NCBI GenBank assembly: GCA_965369385.1 | Contig: CBDUQP010000013.1 | Coordinates: 1-36,966 of the forward strand | DNA length: 36,966 bases | DNA from: CBDUQP01 sp965369385 | GTDB lineage: Bacteria > Planctomycetota > Phycisphaerae > SM23-33 | Direction of reading: 5' to 3' | Shown here: one piece after another, positions 15,859 to 24,308 of the stretch | Position numbering within the stretch: position 1 is the first letter of the stretch | Layout: each line of letters starts with the position of its first letter | Program-made: the position numbers and the translations under genes | The notes under the pieces: generated by a model | Databases searched by the model: none | Told to the model about the DNA's origin: nothing | Seen by the model: only the letters and a program-made list of their open reading frames with translations

Positions 15859-17019
15859 ATGACGCAGGAATTCGCCGTTGATCAGCCTGTCTATCGTCTG
15901 AGTGATGACAAGGTGCTGAGTCTTGCTGACCTTCTGCACTACTTCTCCGAGGTGGGGGGCATGCGCATTACCGATATGCATATCAAGGTCGGTAGCCCGC
16001 CGGTTTATCGAATAGATGGTAATCTGCAGAAGATGAAAGGCCCGCCGCTCGACGAGGAAACCGTGACAAAGCTGGTTCGTGCCATGCTTACCGATATCGA
16101 GTGGGAGGAGATGGGCAACGAGCGTTCGGTGGATACCAGTTGCGTTTCCGGCAGTGCTCTGTTCCGGGTGAATTGCTTTCATGATTCCGCGGGGCTGGCG
16201 GCCGCGGTCAGAGCGCTCGAAGAAACGCCACCGCCTGTGGAGCAGATCGGTTTTCCTAATGATGTGTGGCAGGATATTATCAACCTCCGCCAGGGACTTG
16301 TTCTGTTCACCGGTGTTACTGGTGCGGGCAAGAGCACGACTATCGCATCGCTTCTGCATCGTATCGCATATCAACATCCGTGCCGGATAATGACACTGGA
16401 AGATCCTGTCGAATATCGCATTCCATCGAGCAAGGCGCTCATATCGCAGCGGGAAGTGGGGCGCGATGTGCTGTCATTCGAGCGAGGCCTGCGCGATTGT
16501 CTGCGAGAAGACCCCGATGTGATCTTTGTCGGCGAGATGCGCGACAGGGAGTCGGCACGGTGGACCCTCACCGCAGCCGAGACCGGGCACCTTGTGTTCT
16601 CCACGTTGCATACTCGCGATGCGCGAGGCAGCATAACGCGTCTTATCGATATGTTTCCGCCGATGCAGCAGGACGAGATTGCCGCCCAACTCTCGTTGGG
16701 GTTGGCGTATGTGATCAGCCAGAAGTTGATTCCCAGGGCAGACGGCCCCGGCCGCGTGGTTGCGATGGAAATCCTGAACAACAGCTACGCGCTAGCCAAT
16801 ATTATTCGTCATCGCAAGCTGGAGCAGATGTACAGTATGATGCAAACCCGCACCCGCGATCTGCCTGAAGAACGCATGCGAACACTGGAACGTTCGCTTG
16901 CTCAACTGGTGGTTGACGGTACGATTTCGCCGGTGGAAGCGGAACGATGGGCGAACGATCCCGCTGCATTCCTGAGCGAACTGAAAGCCCTGAAGGCAAA
17001 GCCGCTCGAACGTAAGTAG
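15859..17019 (+). CDS. pilT: PilT/PilU-type pilus retraction ATPase
   Basis: This 386-residue ATPase has the PilT layout: an N-terminal PAS-like domain (DMHIKVGSPPVYRIDG), Walker A GVTGAGKST at 152-160, Asp box MTLEDPVEYRI, Walker B DVIFVGEMRD and His box TGHLVFSTLHTRDA. PilT-family hexamers depolymerise type IV pili at the inner membrane. GGGAGA precedes the ATG. No other pilus genes are adjacent, so it is a solitary ATPase here; it could be PilU-like. It lies behind the octamer repeat leader. Confidence 0.92.
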   Translation: MTQEFAVDQPVYRLSDDKVLSLADLLHYFSEVGGMRITDMHIKVGSPPVYRIDGNLQKMKGPPLDEETVTKLVRAMLTDIEWEEMGNERSVDTSCVSGSALFRVNCFHDSAGLAAAVRALEETPPPVEQIGFPNDVWQDIINLRQGLVLFTGVTGAGKSTTIASLLHRIAYQHPCRIMTLEDPVEYRIPSSKALISQREVGRDVLSFERGLRDCLREDPDVIFVGEMRDRESARWTLTAAETGHLVFSTLHTRDARGSITRLIDMFPPMQQDEIAAQLSLGLAYVISQKLIPRADGPGRVVAMEILNNSYALANIIRHRKLEQMYSMMQTRTRDLPEERMRTLERSLAQLVVDGTISPVEAERWANDPAAFLSELKALKAKPLERK

Positions 17020-17106
17020 TCTCGCTATCGAAAATGAGGGAAGGGGATTGCGTGGCGTCTTCGGCGGGAGCGGAGAGCTGGGATTGGGTCTTGGGGCAGG
17101 CGGTGG

Positions 17107-17595
17107 CTATTTGTCCAATCCGAATTCCTTCAGCCAGTAATCAACATCTTTTTCGTTCAGACCGGTCTGTTTTTCGGGGGGTTCCTGATTCTTCGTGCCT
17201 TGGGTATCTTGGGCGCGACTTTGCCTCACCGCACGCATCAGTATCGGTGCAAACTCATCGCTTCGGAGGATATTGCATCGCCTGCGTCGCGCAGCGGCCC
17301 GTATTTCGCGATCTGTGCTGACAACCGTAAGCAGACGCGGGGCTGTGCTGGCGAGGATGCACTCTATGATTACCTCATCGGCGGGCCTTCCGGCCGAGAA
17401 TCTCGGTTGAATGCCGGACAGTGCGATATCGCGGGACTCTGCGCCACCTCTTGGCGGCCCGTCAAAAACGGCGCATATGTTACCGTCGCCGGCAAGCATG
17501 TGCGAAAGCAGTCCGCACAGGCTCGCGCGTTCCACATAGACTCCTGCCTCCGACATTGCGTGCATCAGATTGTTGGCATCAATAACGTATGGCAT
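17107..17595 (-). CDS. NYN-domain (YacP-like) putative RNase
   Basis: This 162-residue protein starts MPYVIDANNLMH, the NYN/PIN-fold acidic motif, and has AVFDGPP and ADEVIIECI (two more acidic catalytic positions) and VVSTDREIRAAARRRRCNI. YacP-like NYN proteins (Rae1-like) are ribosome-associated endoribonucleases or tRNA/rRNA processors. The C-terminal 40 residues are polar and unlike the domain. It follows the thermonuclease gene by 44 bp on the same strand. The exact function is unproved. Confidence 0.8.
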   Translation of the reverse strand: MPYVIDANNLMHAMSEAGVYVERASLCGLLSHMLAGDGNICAVFDGPPRGGAESRDIALSGIQPRFSAGRPADEVIIECILASTAPRLLTVVSTDREIRAAARRRRCNILRSDEFAPILMRAVRQSRAQDTQGTKNQEPPEKQTGLNEKDVDYWLKEFGLDK

Positions 17596-17639
17596 TGTGC
17601 GTTGTTGTCTTTCGGGCTGAAATCATGCTGCGCCGGCTG

Positions 17640-18302
17640 CTAATGTATTGTCGACTGTCTTCTTCTTCTTCTTCTTTTACGCCAACCTGGTACTTTCGGT
17701 CGGATGTAGCGAGGGAGTTCGCTGGCGGCCACGTTTTTCCAGAGTCCAACTTTGGCTTCCATCGCTTCGTAGTGCAGTTTGCGGAATTCCTTTTCGCGTG
17801 GATGCTTGAAGCGGGGGTCCCAGTAGCCGAATCCGCGGGCGACCAACAGGCGGTTGAGCATTGTCTCGTCGTCGAGCCATACGTACGCCAGCAGCCTGCC
17901 GTATTTGCCGCGAGTGTTGTCTTTCGCCAGTTCGATTCGAACTTCACGATTGAGGCATATTTCCTTGGTGAAGGCGGACGCCTCCGGGCCGAAGTATTGA
18001 ACGGGCGTGTTCCTTCGTACGCTCTCGGGGGTATCAACGCCAAAGAGCCTCACTCGTGTCGTGTTATAACCGGCGATATTGTCCATCTGAGCGATATTGA
18101 TTGTGTCGCCATCGACTACCTTGACCACGATGAACTTCTGGTCGTGGTATGTGTGCCAGTCGTCGCCGGGAGGACGGCCGAAGGCCCCCGTGCGTTCCGC
18201 AATCATGAGCCCTGCGAAAGCGCCCACAACCACAACGGCCGGGACAAGCTTTCTCCAGAAGCGGTTCCACTTGTAAGAATAGAGATTGAACGTGGATGAC
18301 AT
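17640..18302 (-). CDS. Membrane-anchored thermonuclease (SNase-like)
   Basis: A 220-residue protein with one N-terminal membrane segment (about residues 19-37, LVPAVVVVGAFAGLMIAE), then an SNase domain: VVDGDTINI, RVRLFGVDTPES and KYGRLLAYVWL supply the calcium-binding and catalytic Asp, Arg and Glu positions of staphylococcal nuclease. It is probably tethered outside the inner membrane and cuts DNA or RNA. The C-terminus is K followed by six arginines, encoded by an AGA trinucleotide run (17659-17678) that could vary in length. A candidate promoter lies at 18336-18365. Confidence 0.9.
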   Translation of the reverse strand: MSSTFNLYSYKWNRFWRKLVPAVVVVGAFAGLMIAERTGAFGRPPGDDWHTYHDQKFIVVKVVDGDTINIAQMDNIAGYNTTRVRLFGVDTPESVRRNTPVQYFGPEASAFTKEICLNREVRIELAKDNTRGKYGRLLAYVWLDDETMLNRLLVARGFGYWDPRFKHPREKEFRKLHYEAMEAKVGLWKNVAASELPRYIRPKVPGWRKRRRRRRQSTIH

Positions 18303-18335
18303 TTGCTATTCGTTCCTGTTTGCCTGCATGCATTA

Positions 18336-18365
18336 ATTATACAACGAGACCCGCACGAATGTCGC
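18336..18365 (-). promoter_or_regulatory. Candidate promoter of the thermonuclease gene
   Basis: On the minus strand TATAAT at 18341-18336 follows GCGACA (18365-18360; 4 of 6 to TTGACA) after 18 bp. The CGAGAC/GTCTCG stem at 18345-18375 overlaps it and might be a weak terminator for lysC. Confidence 0.35.
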
Positions 18366-18405
18366 ACGAGTCTCGCGATAATTGCATATATGCTGCGACT
18401 GCGTC

Positions 18406-19689
18406 CTACTTCTTCCTGACAGTCTTCTTGGCTGCCTTCTTCACAGTCTTCTTCTTGGGCGATTTCAGGCTCTGTCGGCCGAGATCGAAGGCATCGTGGA
18501 CCAGCTGCAAGGCCCTCTTCCCGTCGGTCTGGTTAACCATGCACGATATCTTGATCTCGCTGGTGGTGATGTTCTGGATGTTGATCTTCGCATCGGCCAG
18601 TGCACTGAACATCTTCTCGGCGACACCGGTGTGAACTCTCATGCCGACTCCGACGGCCGAGACCTTCGCGAGTTGATCATCATAGTGAACGTTGCACTTC
18701 AGCGAAGAGGCGAGTTTGTCGCAGACGTCTTTGGCGTCGTCAAACTCGGACAGGTCAACTGTAAAGCTGACAGCCGCTTTTTTCGTATCAATGACATTCT
18801 GGATGATATCGTCAACGACGACATCATGAGTGGCAAGGGTGTGGAAGATTCTGGCCACTATTCCGGGGCGGTTGGGGACGTTGGTCAAGCTGATGCGGGC
18901 GAGCTTGTCTTTGAGCGCGGTTCCGCTGACCACGATGCGTTCCATAGATTCGGTCTCAGACACGATCAGGGTTCCCTTTCTGTTATTCTGGCTGTTTCGT
19001 ACGTGGATGGGCACATTGTATTTCTTGGCGAACTCTACTGCCCGGTTGTGAAGCACATTGGCGCCGAGCGACGCCAGTTCCAGCATCTCGTCATAACTGA
19101 TCTGCTCAATCTTGCGGGCATTTGGAACTATACGCGGGTCGGCGGTGTAGATTCCGTCAACGTCTGTGTAGTTCTCGCACTCTTCGGCACCAAGCGCTGC
19201 GGCAAGTGCTACCAGGGTAACGTTGCTGCCTCCGCGGCCGAGAGTGGTTACGTGTCCCTCTTCTGTGACGCCTTGGAAACCTGCCACGATCACGATGCTT
19301 CCCGCATCAAGGTGAGTGTGGATCTTTCGGGCGTCGATGCTCTTGATTTTGGCCTTGGTGTGGGCAGCGTCGGTAATCATTCCGATCTGCCCGGCGGTGA
19401 AGCTGATAGCTGATGCTCCCATTTCCTGAAGGGCCATCGCCATCAGTGATATCGTTACCTGTTCGCCTGTGGCGAGTAGTTGGTCCATTTCGCGTTTGGG
19501 CGCGGACTTTGTCCTCATCACCTGATCGGCCAGGTCAACTAGTGCATCGGTTGATTTTCCCATTGCGGAGACAACCATCACCACCTGGTGTCCTTGTTTA
19601 TGAGTACGAATCGCGCGTTTTGCGGCTTCGCGGATCTTCTCTGCGCTGGCTACGCTCGTACCACCGAATTTCATCGTAACAATGCTCAT
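18406..19689 (-). CDS. lysC: Aspartate kinase
   Basis: This is the first enzyme of the aspartate family (lysine, threonine, methionine). The 427 residues show KFGGTSVAS at 7-15, LLATGEQVTISLMAMAL, TLGRGGSNVTLVALAAALGA, YTDVDGIYTADPR and two C-terminal ACT domains from about residue 270, the usual site of lysine or threonine feedback. Within GRGGSNVT the normal SDTT is SNVT. The last 20 residues (PKKKTVKKAAKKTVRKK) are a lysine-rich tail absent from most aspartate kinases. It diverges from padR across a dyad array. hom and the ApgM-like gene lie 650 bp or more upstream on the same strand, with padR between. Confidence 0.95.
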   Translation of the reverse strand: MSIVTMKFGGTSVASAEKIREAAKRAIRTHKQGHQVVMVVSAMGKSTDALVDLADQVMRTKSAPKREMDQLLATGEQVTISLMAMALQEMGASAISFTAGQIGMITDAAHTKAKIKSIDARKIHTHLDAGSIVIVAGFQGVTEEGHVTTLGRGGSNVTLVALAAALGAEECENYTDVDGIYTADPRIVPNARKIEQISYDEMLELASLGANVLHNRAVEFAKKYNVPIHVRNSQNNRKGTLIVSETESMERIVVSGTALKDKLARISLTNVPNRPGIVARIFHTLATHDVVVDDIIQNVIDTKKAAVSFTVDLSEFDDAKDVCDKLASSLKCNVHYDDQLAKVSAVGVGMRVHTGVAEKMFSALADAKINIQNITTSEIKISCMVNQTDGKRALQLVHDAFDLGRQSLKSPKKKTVKKAAKKTVRKK

Positions 19690-19761
19690 GTTCTCAAAAC
19701 CGGTTCTCGTGTTAGTGTGATTGCGTTACGCCCGGCCTCCCGCGAGGCTCGGCCATGCTAA

Positions 19762-19787
19762 ATCACCCGGTGACTCAGACAGGTGAT
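19762..19787 (-). promoter_or_regulatory. Foldable leader of lysC
   Basis: On the minus strand ATCACC (19787-19782) can pair with GGTGAT (19767-19762). The internal TCACC/GGTGA at 19763-19773 offers a competing fold. A GC-rich hairpin GCCTC/GAGGC follows nearer the gene. A candidate promoter, TTGCAA (19821-19816) and TATTAT (19799-19794) 16 bp apart, would start the transcript just before it. It is too short for a lysine riboswitch; any regulatory role is inference. Confidence 0.35.
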
Positions 19788-19809
19788 CGTAGAATAATAA
19801 CGCAAAAAA

Positions 19810-19892
19810 TAGGGATTGCAATACTGTGTTGTGCGTAGTAGTATGCCTACTATGTAATGCGTAGTAAGATAGGTACTGTGGGGTGCGGAGTA
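19810..19892. promoter_or_regulatory. 26-bp-phased dyad array between lysC and padR
   Basis: TGCGTAGTA at 19832 and 19858 and TGCGGAGTA at 19884 recur at exactly 26-bp steps. In the same register three dyads of TAG(T/G)(A/G), seven bases, TACT(A/G) occur at 19810-19826, 19836-19852 and 19862-19878. The first overlaps the TTGCAA shared by both promoters and the third repeat overlaps the padR ribosome site. This is a likely PadR operator array controlling padR and perhaps lysC. Confidence 0.6.
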
Positions 19893-19899
19893 GTGTGAT

Positions 19900-20232
19900 A
19901 TGGATTCATGGATAACGCAGATTCGTAAGGGGCTTGTAGAGTTGTGTGTTCTGGAAGTGCTTTCGGCGGGGGAGAGTTACGGGTACGAGGTGCTCGCCAA
20001 GCTAAGAGAGCTCGATCAACTTTCGGTCACTGAAAGCACGCTCTATCCGATACTGGCCCGCCTTCGCAAGGCCGGGTATGTGAGCGTGCGCCATGAACCG
20101 TCGCAGGCTGGACCGATTCGGCGGTACTTCTTGCTGACCGACGCCGGGACAGAGCGCCTGGAGAAGATGAGGTCCTATTGGGACGGGTTGTGCGGTTCGG
20201 TAAAGACCCTAAAGCACTGGCACGCGGACTGA
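19900..20232 (+). CDS. PadR-family transcriptional regulator
   Basis: This 110-residue protein is a minimal PadR winged helix: LVELCVLEVLSAGESYGYEV, then ESTLYPILARLRKAGYVSVR (recognition helix and wing) and RRYFLLTDAGTERLEK. PadR dimers repress nearby or distant genes and release DNA on binding small ligands. GGAG lies 9 nt upstream. The gene carries the phased dyad array at its start and a strong terminator behind it, so it is a stand-alone regulator. The target is unknown; it diverges from lysC, which is the first candidate. Confidence 0.92.
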   Translation: MDSWITQIRKGLVELCVLEVLSAGESYGYEVLAKLRELDQLSVTESTLYPILARLRKAGYVSVRHEPSQAGPIRRYFLLTDAGTERLEKMRSYWDGLCGSVKTLKHWHAD

Positions 20233-20269
20233 AGCTTGTGTTGTCTCAGACGCATGCGTGCAGCAAAGA

Positions 20270-20317
20270 AGAACCCGCGGACGGGCGAGCCGGCTGCGGG
20301 TTCTGGTGCTTTTTTTC
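20270..20317 (+). terminator. Intrinsic terminator of padR
   Basis: AGAACCCGC and GCGGGTTCT form a 9-bp stem, extended outward by AGCA/TGCT, and an eight-T run follows at 20310-20317. It lies 37 bp after the padR stop and ends 26 bp before the convergent ApgM-like gene stop. Its minus-strand T-tract is weak. Confidence 0.85.
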
Positions 20318-20343
20318 GTTGTGGTGCGTCTATTGCTGGCCAA

Positions 20344-21531
20344 CTAGCGGACGGTCAGGAAGAATTCCATCATGTTGCATCCGCGTTCTATGTGCAGGTC
20401 CGCATCGGCTGCCGATTGTTCGGTGAACTTCGATTCCACCTCGTTGTGCATGTCCTTGCCCGCGATTGCGAACGGAACGGGATCGCTGGTGTGCGTGCGT
20501 ATTGTGCACGGGGTAGGGTGGTCGGGTAGTACGAGAATTCGCCAGTCGTCGCCTTCCTGCTTGAGACGTTCAAGAACAGGGGCAACTATCTTGCTATCGA
20601 TTTCCTGAAGGGCGTGGATCTTGCCTTCGATATCGGCATTGTGTCCGGCTTCGTCGGTTGCTTCAATATGCACGCAGACGATGTCGTGGTCGTCCAGCGC
20701 CTTCACTGCTGCGGTTCCCTTGCCGGCGTAATTGGTATCAACGTATCCGGTAGCCCCATCCACTTCGATCAGATCCCAACCGATGAGCTTGGAGATTCCG
20801 CGAATCAGGTCCACTGCGGTGATGGCGGCTCCCTTGACGCCAAAACGCTTGAAAAACGAGTCAAACGTGGGCATTTTGCCCTGTCCCCAGAGCCAGATCG
20901 CATTGGCGGGGTTTTCGCCCAGATCGGTGCGCACGGCATTGATATCATGATCTGTCAGGATTTCCTGGCTCTTTTCCATCAGTTCACGCAGAAGTTTGGA
21001 ATTCTTGCCCTTGGGAAGGTTGCGGCGGATTTCCTGTTCGAGAATGTCATGAGGCGGGATGGTTTTTGCGTCGAACTCTTCGCTGTAGGTCAGCAGGTGG
21101 CGATATCCGACACCACTGTGGAATTTGATTTGTTCAGTTGCGAGCTGTTCATTGAGGGTTGCGATGAGTGTGGCGGCTTCTTTGGTGCTGATGTGCCCGG
21201 CCGAGTGGTCTTCCATGACGCCTTCCACTACAGTCACCAGATTGCAGCGGAATATCCACTCGTCGGGAGATACCTTCAACTCCAACGCCGCCGCCTCCAG
21301 CGGTGCGCGGCCGGTGTATGTGTCGCGAGGGTCATAGCCGAGTAGCGATATTATAGCCACATCGGATCCGCATGGCATTCCCTCAGGAATGTTCGCCACG
21401 GTTCCGCATCGCCCATTGGTGGCGATCCAGTCCATGGTGGGTATATTGGCGGCCTGCAGTGGCGTTTTGCCGTCTAGCTGTTCAAGTGGGGCGTCTGCTG
21501 CACCGTCGGGAATAACTATCGCGTATTTCAT
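20344..21531 (-). CDS. ApgM-family enzyme, probable homoserine kinase
   Basis: This 395-residue protein belongs to the alkaline-phosphatase-like, archaeal-type cofactor-independent phosphoglycerate mutase family: MKYAIVIPDGAADAP, GMPCGSDVAIISLLGYDP (nucleophile serine), TGRAPLEAAA, HIEATDEAGHNAD and VLPDHPTPC supply metal ligands. Bacterial members next to threonine genes are the proposed homoserine kinases (TIGR02535-type). It starts 20 bp after hom, and lysC is nearby, so homoserine phosphorylation is the better guess than glycolysis. A phosphoglycerate mutase role cannot be excluded. Confidence 0.85.
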   Translation of the reverse strand: MKYAIVIPDGAADAPLEQLDGKTPLQAANIPTMDWIATNGRCGTVANIPEGMPCGSDVAIISLLGYDPRDTYTGRAPLEAAALELKVSPDEWIFRCNLVTVVEGVMEDHSAGHISTKEAATLIATLNEQLATEQIKFHSGVGYRHLLTYSEEFDAKTIPPHDILEQEIRRNLPKGKNSKLLRELMEKSQEILTDHDINAVRTDLGENPANAIWLWGQGKMPTFDSFFKRFGVKGAAITAVDLIRGISKLIGWDLIEVDGATGYVDTNYAGKGTAAVKALDDHDIVCVHIEATDEAGHNADIEGKIHALQEIDSKIVAPVLERLKQEGDDWRILVLPDHPTPCTIRTHTSDPVPFAIAGKDMHNEVESKFTEQSAADADLHIERGCNMMEFFLTVR

Positions 21532-21551
21532 TAGTGGCGTATGTCCCTGTA

Positions 21552-22880
21552 TCAGTCGAGTTGCTCGGGGTGCTCGTCCAGTATTGCTATGCTGACGGTA
21601 GGTGCCTTGGAAACGTCAAGGGCGTCCACTTCTTGGATGGCCTTGATCATATTGGCTTGGCAAGCGCGATAGGTGGTGATCACTACCGGTACGTTGGTTG
21701 CGACTTCGGTGTGTTCATGCTGAAGCACGCTGCATATGCTTATGCCGTACTTTCCGAGGATGCTTGCGATATTGGCCAGCACGCCCGGGTGGTCGTCCAC
21801 GGTCATGCGGAGGTAGTAGCGACTCTGTATGTCTTCGGCGGCCAGTTGGTTGGCGGGTTCGGTCAGGTCCGGCCAGATGTTCAGGTTGTTGAACTGCTGG
21901 GGGATAGTGCCGATTGCGATAGCTGCGATATCGGAAACAACAGCAGAACCGGTGGGCAATCCGCCTGCGCCGCGTCCGTAGTACATGGTATGCCCGGTGG
22001 AGTCGCCATAGATGCTGATGGCATTGAACGGTCCGGAGACCCAGGCAAGCGGGTGACTCTTGGAGATAAACGCCGGGCGAACGCGGAGGCTGAGACCGTT
22101 TTTCTGGCGCTGTGCGATTGCCAGGAGCTTGACCACGTATCCGAGTTCCTGTCCGTATTGGATGTCGAAGATGTCCAGTTCGTCGATTCCGATTGTGGGG
22201 ATCGCGTCAAAATCTATTTTTTGCCCGAACGCCAGGGCAGCCATTATCGCCAGCTTATGGGCCGAGTCGATACCGGCTACGTCGAGCGTGGGGTCGGCTT
22301 CTGCGAGCCCATCGGCTTGTGCTTCTGCCAGCGCCTCGGCGTAGCTCTGTCCAAGTTGGGTCATGGCGGTAAGGATGTAATTGCAGGTACCGTTTACGAT
22401 TCCGAATATCGCATCGATCCTGTTTGAGATCAGTCCGCCACAAATTGACTGGATTATGGGTATTCCACCGGCGCAACTGGCTTCGAAGCCGATCGAGACG
22501 CCGTTTTCGCGGGCAATCGCCCATAGTTCCTCGCCATGATGGGCAAGCAGTGCCTTGTTGGCGGTTACAACGTGCTTACCGGCGCGGAGGGACTTGATTA
22601 TCAGTTCGCGGGCGAACGTTGTTCCGCCGACCAGTTCCACGATTATGGATACGGAATCATCGTCGAGGGCCGTCTGGAGATCGTTGCAGAACAGTTTCTC
22701 ATCGATTCCCAGGCTTTTGGCGTGGGTAAAATCGAGATCGACCATGTATCGCAGATCAATATCCGCTGCTACTTTCCCGCCGAGAGCTTTGTCGCCCGAT
22801 GCGAGAATCTGTGCGGTTGCGCCGCCGACTGTACCGCAGCCGACTATTGCAACACCAACTTTGCTGTCATTTATGCTCAT
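21552..22880 (-). CDS. hom: Homoserine dehydrogenase
   Basis: This 442-residue enzyme reduces aspartate semialdehyde to homoserine. It has the NAD(P) motif VGCGTVG (14-19), HVVTANKALLA, EASCAGGIPII, IVNGTCNYILT and DVAGIDSAHKL (catalytic region), and an ACT domain from about residue 360 (RYYLRMTVDDHPGVLANIAS). Two ATGs are adjacent at 22883 and 22880; AGGAG leaves only 1-2 nt before the first and 4-5 before the second, so I choose the second. It is followed after 20 bp by the ApgM-like gene. Threonine feedback through ACT is likely. Confidence 0.96.
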   Translation of the reverse strand: MSINDSKVGVAIVGCGTVGGATAQILASGDKALGGKVAADIDLRYMVDLDFTHAKSLGIDEKLFCNDLQTALDDDSVSIIVELVGGTTFARELIIKSLRAGKHVVTANKALLAHHGEELWAIARENGVSIGFEASCAGGIPIIQSICGGLISNRIDAIFGIVNGTCNYILTAMTQLGQSYAEALAEAQADGLAEADPTLDVAGIDSAHKLAIMAALAFGQKIDFDAIPTIGIDELDIFDIQYGQELGYVVKLLAIAQRQKNGLSLRVRPAFISKSHPLAWVSGPFNAISIYGDSTGHTMYYGRGAGGLPTGSAVVSDIAAIAIGTIPQQFNNLNIWPDLTEPANQLAAEDIQSRYYLRMTVDDHPGVLANIASILGKYGISICSVLQHEHTEVATNVPVVITTYRACQANMIKAIQEVDALDVSKAPTVSIAILDEHPEQLD

Positions 22881-23020
22881 CATACTCCTACCATGAAATC
22901 AGCACCGCATGGTATCGCGGGCCGGAGTCAATATCAAGTGGGCGAAAGAGCATAAGGATATTGCTGCAGGACCCACTGCAGTAAGCATATCGGCAAGTAT
23001 GGCAAGGGGATGAAGCAGGC

Positions 23021-24190
23021 TTAAGGTTTACCCTTGTCGGCAGCATGGCTGCGGATTTCGTTTTGCTTTACCTGCTCAAGGGCAGTATCCATCGCCTGTG
23101 CGCAGGTGGGCCAGTAGAACCGCTGGATTGAACGCTGGAGGCGGGAGAGCGATTCTGCCGGGAACCTTCCGCCCGCGACGAGCATCTGCGACAGTTTATA
23201 GAGACGATCTGCCAACTGTTCGCTATTACCGCCATAGAAGAACTCGCTGTTCTGCGGGCATTTGCCGAGATCCAGCACCTCTGGGTATGCCAGCCGCCGA
23301 GGGAGAATCGCATATGCGCCGGCTGCGATTGCTTCTACCACCGCGATTCCGAAAAACTCATGATTCGCTGTCGAGATAACCACATCCGCCTGGGCCAGTA
23401 CGTTTTGGTACTCCTGGCGGGTATTCTGGTATCCCCAGTGGTCTATTTTGCCCGCGAATTCGCTCTCGATGTCCTTGAACGCCTGCGGGCTGTCAGCGAA
23501 TTGCTGCCCGATTACAGACAGGCGGAAATCGCAGCCGCGGTTTGTCAGTATTCGCAGCGCCGCCAGCAGGTCTTCTGGGTTCTTGTCATGCTCGAATCTG
23601 GCGGCCCACAGTATTCGCATCGGGCCGGGCGAGCGGAACTTTCGCACATGCGGTGTGTCTATTGGCGGTGGGTGGATTGCCGATTTGGACATCAGTTCGT
23701 CAACGAGTTCCGCATGGCCGAAGTCCGGCATGTGGGTGAGCAATTTCCGGAGAGCCGGCAGGAATGAGTCTCGGTGGAACGCCGAGTTGAACCAAACAGC
23801 ATCCGCCGACAGTGCGGTGGTGAAATTTGTATATGCGAAGTGCATGTCACGCTGGTTTTCGCGGCCTGGCTGGACGGGGTATGTCAGTTGGTTCTCATGA
23901 AAATAGGTAACTGCGGGCAGCGAACAGATCTGCGGCGCAAGCCCTTTCAATTCAGGAAGATTGAGCATATCCGAGCAAAGAAGCACATCCCACGATTCTC
24001 CCGCGCTGACCAGCTCGGCGATGCGGCGTGCGATGGTTACCGGCGCGTGCCGCATACGCCATTTCCACTTATAGGCAGGCAAGGACACTCCGGTCCATGT
24101 GTGCGAAGAATGCATCTGCCAGCCTTCCAGAAAAGCCTGGTGACTCCCTCCGTGGTACGGTTCGATCGCGAGCACTTTCATGATGTTCAT
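23021..24190 (-). CDS. tRNA-queuosine alpha-mannosyltransferase
   Basis: This GT-B glycosyltransferase (389 residues from ATG 24190) begins MNIMKVLAIEPYHGGSHQAF, the DUF3524/GTDC1 start. It also has VTYFHENQLTYPVQPG, FNSAFHRDSF, ILWAARFEHDKNPEDLL and VISTANHEFFGIAVVEA (nucleotide-sugar binding). Characterised relatives put mannose on queuosine of tRNA-Asp. GGAA lies 9-10 nt before 24190; an ATG at 24181 matches the family start better and one at 24229 is also in frame, so the start is uncertain. It lies upstream of hom on the same strand. Confidence 0.85.
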   Translation of the reverse strand: MNIMKVLAIEPYHGGSHQAFLEGWQMHSSHTWTGVSLPAYKWKWRMRHAPVTIARRIAELVSAGESWDVLLCSDMLNLPELKGLAPQICSLPAVTYFHENQLTYPVQPGRENQRDMHFAYTNFTTALSADAVWFNSAFHRDSFLPALRKLLTHMPDFGHAELVDELMSKSAIHPPPIDTPHVRKFRSPGPMRILWAARFEHDKNPEDLLAALRILTNRGCDFRLSVIGQQFADSPQAFKDIESEFAGKIDHWGYQNTRQEYQNVLAQADVVISTANHEFFGIAVVEAIAAGAYAILPRRLAYPEVLDLGKCPQNSEFFYGGNSEQLADRLYKLSQMLVAGGRFPAESLSRLQRSIQRFYWPTCAQAMDTALEQVKQNEIRSHAADKGKP

Positions 24191-24308
24191 GATGTAAAGT
24201 TCCGTACCTGATTGTTTCTGGAGGCGCATGTTCGCCGGCGCTCTGACCGGGATGTACTTACCATGCGATTTCGAGATTGCTTGGGCCCCAATTCGAACGA
24301 ATGCGGTT

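Noticed and set aside
19690..19800. Lysine riboswitch before lysC
   Set aside because: The leader is about 100 nt, too short, and lacks the conserved five-way-junction pattern.
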